Positions 6,304 to 11,601 of a stretch of DNA of 11,601 nt are shown piece after piece. A model generated the notes under the pieces. It made no database searches, was not told the origin of the DNA, and saw only the letters and a program-made list of their open reading frames with translations. A program made the position numbers and the translations under genes. The DNA is taken from contig JACZST010000035.1 in NCBI GenBank assembly GCA_022574065.1, forward strand, positions 1 to 11,601, written 5' to 3'. Position 1 is the first letter of the stretch, and every line of letters begins with the position of its first letter. This stretch comes from Acidobacteriota bacterium. GTDB taxonomy: Bacteria > Actinomycetota > Acidimicrobiia > Spongiisociales > UBA5794.

Positions 6304-6714
6304 TTAGCTCGGTTCGTCGAACCGAGAGAGTGCGCCCAGGAGATAGGTGACGAGATTGCCGCCCTGGGCGGGATCGGCACTAGGCGACCAGTCGCCAGCG
6401 GCGATGTGCCATGAGAATTGAAGCCACTGCCGTGCAGCGATCGTTTGGACTCCTTGGTTGTTGGCCGGCATCTGCCCGTTGGCGAGGCGAAGGTCGGGTC
6501 GAGTGCATACGTTGTCGGGACACCCCGCGGGGTAGTTGACCGGGATGGCAAACAGCACGTCAGTCGTCTCATGAGACCAGCCTGGCGGGAGCGGTTGGGC
6601 CGGCAACAGGACCACATTGTGCTCCCTTGAGATTGTCGCTGTCGGGAACGCTTCGACCAGGATGGGTTCCTCGAGGGCGAGGCGCTCCCGGAGCCTTTCT
6701 GCCGGGGTCACCAT
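6304..6714 (-). CDS. E2-like ubiquitin-conjugating protein (Prok-E2_E type)
   Basis: A 136-residue protein matching the pattern of the prokaryotic E2 family E: a strand-rich start, DVLFAIPVNYPAGCPDN (about 52-68), LANGQMPANNQG, then QWLQFSWHIAAGDWSPSAD (96-114) and a final helix LVTYLLGALSRF. It should pass the activated ubiquitin-like protein from the E1 to its target. Two cysteines, Cys65 and Cys70, lie just after the YP turn and are the only candidates for a catalytic thiol. The gene starts 4 nt after the ubiquitin-like gene and ends 2 nt before the E1 gene. The ATG at 6714 was chosen because a GAGG lies about 8 nt upstream and because upstream codons overlap the ubiquitin-like gene in another frame. 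Confidence 0.85.
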   Translation of the reverse strand: MVTPAERLRERLALEEPILVEAFPTATISREHNVVLLPAQPLPPGWSHETTDVLFAIPVNYPAGCPDNVCTRPDLRLANGQMPANNQGVQTIAARQWLQFSWHIAAGDWSPSADPAQGGNLVTYLLGALSRFDEPS

Positions 6715-6718
6715 CGTG

Positions 6719-6994
6719 TCAACCTCGCTTGAAGCGCGGCCGCCGCTTGAACCGCGCATCTGGCACAAGGCGCACTTCGTCGTCGGGAGCAACGCTGCGG
6801 GTTGTGCCGTCCTCGAAGATCTGGACGAGGCCGTCCGATGGTCGGATGCCAGCGGCGTCCATGATCTCCAGACCGGTGATTGTCGGGCGGTTGTGGGTAT
6901 AGGTCGTGCCGTCAACGTCGAATACGAAGTGGGCAGCACCGGGCTGGCCGCCACTGCCGTGCGGTACGGTGTCGGTGGGCTGTGCGAGTGTCAT
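6719..6994 (-). CDS. single-domain bacterial ubiquitin-like protein (Multi_ubiq type)
   Basis: A 91-residue protein. Residues 22-82 follow the Multi_ubiq beta-grasp pattern: FDVDGTTYTHNRPTITG, a helix LEIMDAAGI, then LVQIFEDGTT and DDEVRLV. The first 20 residues are flexible. Unlike many relatives it carries a single copy of the domain. The tail is very basic and ends KRRPRFKRG with one terminal glycine exposed, so no processing seems needed before activation by the E1. An ideal ribosome binding site GGAGG (7000-7004) precedes the ATG by 5 nt, the strongest signal in this operon. This suggests the modifier is made in excess of E2 and E1, as usual for such pathways. An 85-bp gap separates it from the Rad50-like gene upstream. 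Confidence 0.88.
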   Translation of the reverse strand: MTLAQPTDTVPHGSGGQPGAAHFVFDVDGTTYTHNRPTITGLEIMDAAGIRPSDGLVQIFEDGTTRSVAPDDEVRLVPDARFKRRPRFKRG

Positions 6995-6999
6995 CGTGA

Positions 7000-7004
7000 C
7001 CTCC
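7000..7004 (-). promoter_or_regulatory. strong ribosome binding site of the ubiquitin-like gene
   Basis: GGAGG on the minus strand, 5 nt before the ATG at 6994. It is notable because the other genes of the cluster mostly rely on coupled starts with weak sites. Confidence 0.8.
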
Positions 7005-7079
7005 GGTATTCGGTGCCGCCATCTGCGGCTTCACCAATTGGTCGAGGCCACTCGGCGTTTCGCAACCCCCGGTGCTGGA

Positions 7080-8840
7080 TCAGTCGATTGGTTCTGTGTT
7101 CGCGTACACGACATGAACGCTGTCGGGTGCTGCTGCCGCGAGGCGGCGGGCGATCGTCTCCTCGTAGGTGGTGACGACTACTTGGCCGACGGTTTCGGTT
7201 TGGGCCGCACGCACCAGCGTCTGCGCGACGGCCGATCTCCGCCGCGGGTCAAGGTGCTCGAGGGGTTCATCGAACCAGGCCATAGGTACGTGGGTTGTCG
7301 CCGAGATGACGAGCAGGCGTGTGATGATCACCGCCATGGCTTGTTCGCCTCCGCTTAGATCGGCCAGACCGAGATCGAGCTGCCCGCGTCGCATTCGAAG
7401 CTCGCCGTCGGCTGTGAGCGTGAGCCCCTCCGATCCGAACAGGCGCTTCCACCGGTGCGAGATCTCACGGACGAGAGGTTCGATTCGCTCGGATAGGTAG
7501 CGGTCTGCAAGTGACACGAGCGTGTGTCGGGCGGTCTGGAGGAGAAGTTCCTCGCGAGCGGCCATGTCAAGCCTCGCCTGATCCTCGACATGGCGGCGAG
7601 CTTGGACAACCTGCTGTTGGGCGGCTTCGAGGATGGCTCGCAGCTCGCCGACGTTCTCGGCGAGGCGCTTCTCGTCATTACGGAGCCGTGTAAGCGCTTT
7701 GTGGGCTTCGGGGCCGGGATCGTCGATAGTCGGCAAGGCCGGTTGGCGCAGTTGGTCGAGGTGGCGAACGAACGGCAGAATGTCTGCGAGTCGGCGATCG
7801 GCTCGCTCGATCTCGCTTTGTAGTTGCTCGATCTCGTCGTTCGAGTGGGTACCTGAGATCTCGTGGGTGTGAAGAGCACGGTGCCGTTCAGACTCGGTGA
7901 GTGGTCGCAAACACGTCGGGCATTGAGTGATTCCTTCTGGCAGGAGGTCGCCCGCCGCCGCCGCGTGAGCAGCGCGAAGCTCCGCTGCTGACGCGGCGCT
8001 TCGAGCATCCTTGAGTCGCCGCTCTGATTCCTTCCGGGCGGCCTCGACCGAACGGCGTGGCGCTTCGGAGTCCACCTCCATGAGGTCGCCGATCTTATCC
8101 AGCAGTCCACGCAGCGTCGTGTTGTGCTCCTCAACATCGGTTCGGTATCGGTCCCAAATGTCGGCGGCCGCGATCAAGATCTCAGCTTCACGAATTTGCC
8201 CGGTGAGCCCATCGCGCTCTGCGATCGCACGGTCCAGGTCGGCTTGAGCGGCAGCTACAGAGGCCTCAGCATCTCGGATGATCCCGTCCGCGTCACCGGC
8301 CTGGTCTTTGAGGGAACCGACAATGCCGCCGACTTCCTTCTCTCGAAGTTCGAGCACCTCTGCCGCCTCGAGAAGCGGCGTGACGCCGAGCAACGTGGCG
8401 AGGTGATTCCGTACAGGGAATGCAGTATCGCGGGACCGCGCCAGCTGGGTGCCAAAGACGAGTCGGTCAATGAGCCCTGGGTCCACGGCCCAAGCCTCTC
8501 TGAGCAGCTCGCGATAGGTGTCCTCATCCAGTTCTATGCCATCGCGTGTCGCCGTGAACGTGGACCGGCCGCTGCCACGGAGGAGCGACCGACTCACAGT
8601 CAATTGAGTCGTCTCAGTCACCTGTAGGTCGACCGTGACTTCCGCTCTGTCGCTGTCGTGTCGGACCGCCCGCGCGGCATTGCGGCCGGCCGGAAGCCCC
8701 AGCAGACACCATCTCACTGCTTCAAACAGTGAGGTCTTCCCGACCCCGTTCGGGGCTACGAAGAAGACGACGCGGTGGGCCAGATCGACCTCGGCGTCGC
8801 GGTAGGCACGCCAGTTCTTCAGGTGGACCCGTTTGATCAC
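7080..8840 (-). CDS. Rad50/SMC-like ATPase with CPTC zinc hook
   Basis: A 586-residue ABC-type ATPase of the Rad50/RecF/SMC class. In order: N-terminal strand MIKRVHLKNWRAYRDA, Walker A APNGVGKTS (29-37), coiled coil about 150-300, zinc hook CPTC (Cys307/Cys310), return coiled coil about 320-450, ABC signature LSGGEQ (495-500), Walker B and D-loop WFDEPLEHLDP (522-532). All key residues are present. It is clearly shorter than typical bacterial or archaeal Rad50 because the coils are short. Such proteins dimerise through the hook and act on DNA ends or foreign DNA, usually with a nuclease partner. No Mre11-type phosphoesterase is visible; the gene just upstream encodes an unknown protein. It starts with GTG overlapping that gene's stop by 4 nt (GTGA), so the two are coupled. 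The ubiquitin-like trio follows after 85 bp. Confidence 0.92.
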   Translation of the reverse strand: MIKRVHLKNWRAYRDAEVDLAHRVVFFVAPNGVGKTSLFEAVRWCLLGLPAGRNAARAVRHDSDRAEVTVDLQVTETTQLTVSRSLLRGSGRSTFTATRDGIELDEDTYRELLREAWAVDPGLIDRLVFGTQLARSRDTAFPVRNHLATLLGVTPLLEAAEVLELREKEVGGIVGSLKDQAGDADGIIRDAEASVAAAQADLDRAIAERDGLTGQIREAEILIAAADIWDRYRTDVEEHNTTLRGLLDKIGDLMEVDSEAPRRSVEAARKESERRLKDARSAASAAELRAAHAAAAGDLLPEGITQCPTCLRPLTESERHRALHTHEISGTHSNDEIEQLQSEIERADRRLADILPFVRHLDQLRQPALPTIDDPGPEAHKALTRLRNDEKRLAENVGELRAILEAAQQQVVQARRHVEDQARLDMAAREELLLQTARHTLVSLADRYLSERIEPLVREISHRWKRLFGSEGLTLTADGELRMRRGQLDLGLADLSGGEQAMAVIITRLLVISATTHVPMAWFDEPLEHLDPRRRSAVAQTLVRAAQTETVGQVVVTTYEETIARRLAAAAPDSVHVVYANTEPID

Positions 8841-9754
8841 GATGCGGCCTGGACACGTTGGCGGATCTCGTCGGCCAGCTCTTCACCTGTCACCTCTTCA
8901 GAGCGAACGCCAGCCATCCATTGCTCGAGGAGTTCATCGGGAACGGTGCTGATGAAGTCGCGGGCGCGGCGTTTGTGAGGGAGCCGAGGCTTGGAAGAGG
9001 CGAGAAGCGCCCTTTCCTCTTTGATTACGTCGGGGATGTCGCTCGTGATGTCGTCTAACGAGCCAGCCTGGTCCAGGCCCATGACCTCATCCCATTGCAT
9101 GATCGACTGTTCGAAGTGCCGGCCGAGCGAGATTGTGAGCGGTTCCCAGTCGAGCGCGTCGGACACATCTCGCCATCCCGTGTCCGGGCTGAGTTGTCGA
9201 TGGCAGTCGGGATACGTGACGACCTTCGCCTCCTCAGCGTCCGAAGATGTAAACGCGACCGCGGTGAGGTCGGGATCGCCATCCAACCAGTCGAGCGCTT
9301 CCTGAATACCTGGCCTCGGCTCAGATCCGCGCGGATACACGATGACCATCACTCGCTCGGCGAGTGATTGGCAGACAAAGGCCGGAACCACGGAGTCGGC
9401 GGCGTCGGCTAAGGCGAGATCAACGGCATGAACCTCAACCGACTGTGGGAACTGATAGGAGAGTCCACTCACCGCATCAGCGACCCGATGGTCGCCATCT
9501 GCGGGCTCGGTTGACTCGGCAAGCTCGGTGGAGGGTCCTACTAGCCCGAGCCGGATCGCCACAGGGTCTTCCTCAATCGGCGGCGACAGAGGCAGCGCGC
9601 CGGCCAGCGCATCCACGGTTGCAAATGACCGGCGTAGCTCGACCGCCTCAGCCTCCGATAGTTCGGACAGGTCCGGAGCAGGACCCTGGCCACGCAGGTA
9701 TCGCACGTGCTCTTCGATCAGTTCGTCGCGACGCTCTTCGTCCATCTCGTTCAT
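8837..9754 (-). CDS. unknown acidic protein between the sigma factor and the Rad50-like ATPase
   Basis: A 305-residue protein of no recognised family. The first 70 residues are helical and charged, with a core HVRYLRGQGPAPDLSELS and then PPIEEDPVAIRLGLV. Such short segments are familiar at the start of regulatory proteins next to actinobacterial ECF sigma genes, so a sigma-binding role is possible. The middle (about 100-180) alternates strands and helices (VVPAFVCQSLAERVMVIVYP, then LTAVAFTSSDAEEAKVV), like a compact alpha/beta domain. The end is helical with basic HKRRARDF. The ATG at 9754 is preferred: an AGAGGAG site lies 8 nt upstream. A GTG at 9763 would overlap the sigma stop by 4 nt but abuts that same site too closely. 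It could be an anti-sigma, an adaptor, or the nuclease partner of the ATPase. Confidence 0.8.
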   Translation of the reverse strand: MNEMDEERRDELIEEHVRYLRGQGPAPDLSELSEAEAVELRRSFATVDALAGALPLSPPIEEDPVAIRLGLVGPSTELAESTEPADGDHRVADAVSGLSYQFPQSVEVHAVDLALADAADSVVPAFVCQSLAERVMVIVYPRGSEPRPGIQEALDWLDGDPDLTAVAFTSSDAEEAKVVTYPDCHRQLSPDTGWRDVSDALDWEPLTISLGRHFEQSIMQWDEVMGLDQAGSLDDITSDIPDVIKEERALLASSKPRLPHKRRARDFISTVPDELLEQWMAGVRSEEVTGEELADEIRQRVQAAS

Positions 9755-9759
9755 CTCGT

Positions 9760-10350
9760 TCACTCCTCTGCCTCATCCCGCTTCCGGTCGATGCACCGCT
9801 CCAACGCTCGAAGTGCTCGCTGTCGCGTCCGGCTCGCAGCCTGGTGCGTGACGCCGCGAGCGACCACCCAATCGGACAGTGTCTGATCTCCGACCAAGGT
9901 GGCGTTGATGACATCGGCTTGATCATCGGTGAGGACCTCCATGCACTCGATCGCTAGCTGGCCCAGCGCATCTCGCTCGGCCTCTGCGGCTTCCTCCTCG
10001 GGTGAGACCTCGAAGTCCTCTCGCTCCCAGTCAACCTCGTAGATCTGACGCTCCCATTGCCGATTCAGCTTCCTGCCCAGGTCCTGACCTCGCCGGTAGG
10101 CGATCTTGCGAGCGAAGCCGATGAGCGACCGATCAACGCCATGTGGGCCCTTCGTTTCGAGCTCTTCGAACGCGTTGAAGAGGACCTCGCCGACGTCGTC
10201 CTCGTTGGGTGTCTTGCTTGTTGTTACCCAGAGCCCTTGGCGAGCGCCATGTCGCATTCGACCTTCGACCGCCGAGTACAACTCTGAGCGACTCAGTTCG
10301 CCCGCGCGCCATCGTTCGAGGAGGTCTTCGTCGTGGGCTCGGTCGCTCAT
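9760..10350 (-). CDS. sigma-70 family (ECF-like) RNA polymerase sigma factor
   Basis: A 196-residue protein. Residues 48-95 resemble sigma region 2 (EDDVGEVLFNAFEELE, then SLIGFARKIAYRRGQDLGRK). Residues 133-190 form a region-4-like helix-turn-helix (MEVLTDDQADVINATLV, then SDWVVARGVTHQAASRTRQR). An acidic linker joins them (EDFEVSPEEEAAEAE). Length and layout fit a divergent ECF sigma. It heads the cluster and its stop lies 5 nt before the preferred start of the next gene, or overlaps the alternative start, so it probably controls this same operon. The ATG at 10350 has only a weak site. An in-frame ATG at 10569 has a near-perfect GAGGAGG (10576-10582) at 6-nt spacing and would give a 269-residue form whose extra 73 residues look low-complexity. 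A hairpin with a T-run lies between the two starts. Confidence 0.8.
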   Translation of the reverse strand: MSDRAHDEDLLERWRAGELSRSELYSAVEGRMRHGARQGLWVTTSKTPNEDDVGEVLFNAFEELETKGPHGVDRSLIGFARKIAYRRGQDLGRKLNRQWERQIYEVDWEREDFEVSPEEEAAEAERDALGQLAIECMEVLTDDQADVINATLVGDQTLSDWVVARGVTHQAASRTRQRALRALERCIDRKRDEAEE

Positions 10351-10396
10351 CACCCGGTGGTCGATTGCAGGCGCCGATTCGCAACCGCCCAAACTG

Positions 10397-10425
10397 AAAA
10401 AATTCTGGCAGCTTCGTCGCTGCCA
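10397..10425 (-). terminator. terminator or attenuator upstream of the sigma factor
   Basis: On the minus strand a 7-bp stem TGGCAGC/GCTGCCA with a 6-nt loop (10406-10425) is followed by GAA and six Ts (10402-10397). This is the only clear intrinsic-terminator signature with a U-tract seen in the window. It ends 47 nt before the sigma start at 10350. Confidence 0.6.
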
Positions 10426-11008
10426 TGCGGACTGGAACCGGCCAACTGTCGCCGACGACACGCGTCGCGGTCTTTGCCCGAAATGAACTGGCGGGGCGCC
10501 GCGGTCGTGTTGCGGCCTGTCTTCAGCGGCCCCTGGGGTCATCTCGCCGATGGGGACGGGAAGCTTCATGGCCATCCTCCTCTTACGGCACCGCTGCCGG
10601 CTGGTCGCAACTCGAGCCATCGGCCGCCGTGTATCAATTGAACTCCAAGCGTCATCTCAGCGAGCAGGGCGAGGCTCCCAACCAGATGACCTCAGGTTCA
10701 CCCCAAATCCCGTGATAGACGTCAACATCAGCCGCTTCGAAGCGGCGGAGGTGGAGCCGGGCGAGTCTTAAGCACGGAAGGACAATAGGGGCACGGGTGC
10801 TGCCGAGTGGGGGGAGACGGAAGTGGTGGCATCCCGAGCAGGCCCCAGAGTCCTCAATGCAGGGCTGTAAGCAGGAGTGGGAGTGGGGCCCCTCGGAACC
10901 CCTGACCTCACCAATGGGTGTACTTATCCTTCCCTATTTCTGTTTTAGCGCCAAGGCTCCCAGGCTTCAGGTCGCGTGCACATTCGGCGTGCTTGGTGCC
11001 CGCGTCGG
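10426..11008. other. region upstream of the sigma operon without a confident gene
   Basis: It contains a strong ribosome binding site before an ATG at 10569 (in frame with the sigma gene) and a perfect 16-bp palindrome, GCCGCTTCGAAGCGGC, at 10731-10746. GTCATCT (about 10651) and AGATGAC (about 10684) form a short inverted pair. A possible TTGACG hexamer (minus strand, about 10720) has no convincing -10 box. Open frames here do not look coding. Confidence 0.4.
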
Positions 11009-11191
11009 TCAGCGGCGGGTGTCGTAGTCTCGGCAGTACTCGGTAGCTCCGATCTTGTGTAGCACGACGTACAAGCCAACCAGCCCCGCTGCGACAGCAG
11101 CACCGGGGAGCCAATGGGGAAGCACGCCCTTCTCCGCAGCCGGAGTCCCGTGTTTTGCTGATCCGATCCGGGAGACGGCCGATGCGGCCAT
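11009..11191 (-). CDS. possible 60-aa membrane peptide, perhaps the frameshifted end of a longer gene
   Basis: From ATG 11191 a 60-residue peptide includes one hydrophobic segment (WLPGAAVAAGLVGLYVVLH) followed by a short polar tail ending CRDYDTRR, consistent with a single membrane helix. No ribosome binding site is seen. Immediately upstream, another frame (from GTG 11265) reads KAFVDLPERERELISRRPL with codon use typical of real genes. A single frameshift near 11190 would join the two into an approximately 85-residue protein. No family is recognised. Confidence 0.35.
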   Translation of the reverse strand: MAASAVSRIGSAKHGTPAAEKGVLPHWLPGAAVAAGLVGLYVVLHKIGATEYCRDYDTRR

Positions 11192-11265
11192 CGCGGGTTT
11201 GGGTCGAGGGGCCGCCGCGAGATGAGCTCGCGCTCTCTCTCGGGCAGGTCCACAAATGCCTTCAC

Positions 11266-11601
11266 TCGATCGGCGACTCACTTGACTCTACCGGGCAGCC
11301 CCGTACGTCCAGCCTGGCGGATGAACTGTCAACGAAGCACCAGGGTCGATCAACAAGGCCTTACCCCACATCCGGCCGGCACCTACATGTGATGGAGGAC
11401 GGACGTCGATTGACAAGGGGGTGGGTCAATCCCGGGATCTGACTCATTCCACACCAAGCCAGGTCGGTCCGACTGTGAGCAGTCCGTGAGCAGTCCCCTC
11501 AAACACCAATGAAGTCAATAGCTCCGACCAAGGCTCCAGGTTGGCAACCCGAAGACCCACTGAGGTTCCCCCGGTTTCCCGGACTGTCCGGAGAAACGGG
11601 G
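11266..11601. other. right end of window, no gene supported
   Basis: No gene is supported. An 11-bp tandem repeat GTGAGCAGTCC lies at 11475-11485 and 11486-11496. The last 33 bases (11569-11601) can fold into an imperfect hairpin (CCCCGGTTTCCCGGA against TCCGGAGAAACGGGG) that may continue beyond the window and could be a terminator for a gene to the right. Confidence 0.4.

Noticed and set aside
4979..6994. ThiS/MoaD sulfur-carrier biosynthesis
   Set aside because: The modifier has a Multi_ubiq pattern and is followed by an E2-like protein and a JAMM-E1 fusion, with no thiamine or molybdopterin genes around.
10908..11255. Overlapping minus-strand open frames of 106-115 codons
   Set aside because: They are Arg/Pro/Ser-rich in their later parts, have no ribosome binding site and no domain; only the short segments noted under the 11009 entry look coding.

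Overview
The window looks like DNA from a high-GC actinobacterium. The signs are GC-rich third positions, frequent GTG starts, GTGA stop/start overlaps, an actinobacterial-type tyrosine recombinase fragment and a proteasome-family hydrolase. The class cannot be fixed from sequence alone. The layout suggests a chromosomal flank on the left and a genomic island on the right, joined at a tRNA-Asn attachment site.

Left part (1-2200, plus strand). After poorly coding DNA with one possible 59-residue membrane peptide, two translationally coupled genes appear: a small winged-helix-like protein and a stand-alone 20S-proteasome/HslV-type Ntn hydrolase. The hydrolase keeps Thr1, Asp17 and Lys33 at exactly the canonical spacing. 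The pair ends in a strong hairpin terminator.

Junction (2200-3570). This holds the 3' half of a tRNA-Asn (anticodon GTT, minus strand) followed by its own terminator-like hairpin, short tandem repeats, a 36-nt inverted repeat pair, and a truncated C-terminal piece of a tyrosine integrase. The tRNA 5' half is missing on the right-hand side, so the inserted element should extend to the right. Two identical 63-nt copies of a hairpin element follow.

Right part (3564-10350, minus strand). Read right to left, the order is: sigma factor; unknown 305-308 aa protein; Rad50/SMC-like ATPase with a CPTC zinc hook; single-domain ubiquitin-like protein (Multi_ubiq type); E2-like protein (Prok-E2_E type); JAMM peptidase-E1 fusion; and, after a 170-bp gap with operator-like repeats, an NYN-domain (PIN-like) nuclease. 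The first three genes are coupled by stop/start overlap or very close spacing, the Ubl/E2/E1 trio is packed with 2-4 nt gaps, and 85 bp separates the two blocks.

The most interesting hypothesis is one island-borne system in which a dedicated sigma factor controls an SMC-type DNA sensor or motor and a bacterial ubiquitin-like conjugation pathway, with an RNase as possible effector. The Ubl/E2/E1-JAB trio is a known class, and related bacterial operons act in antiphage defence. The linkage with the sigma/unknown/Rad50-like block and the NYN gene is what deserves checking. Right of 10350 lie a terminator-like hairpin with a T-run, palindromes, a possible small membrane peptide and an 11-bp tandem repeat, but no confident gene.
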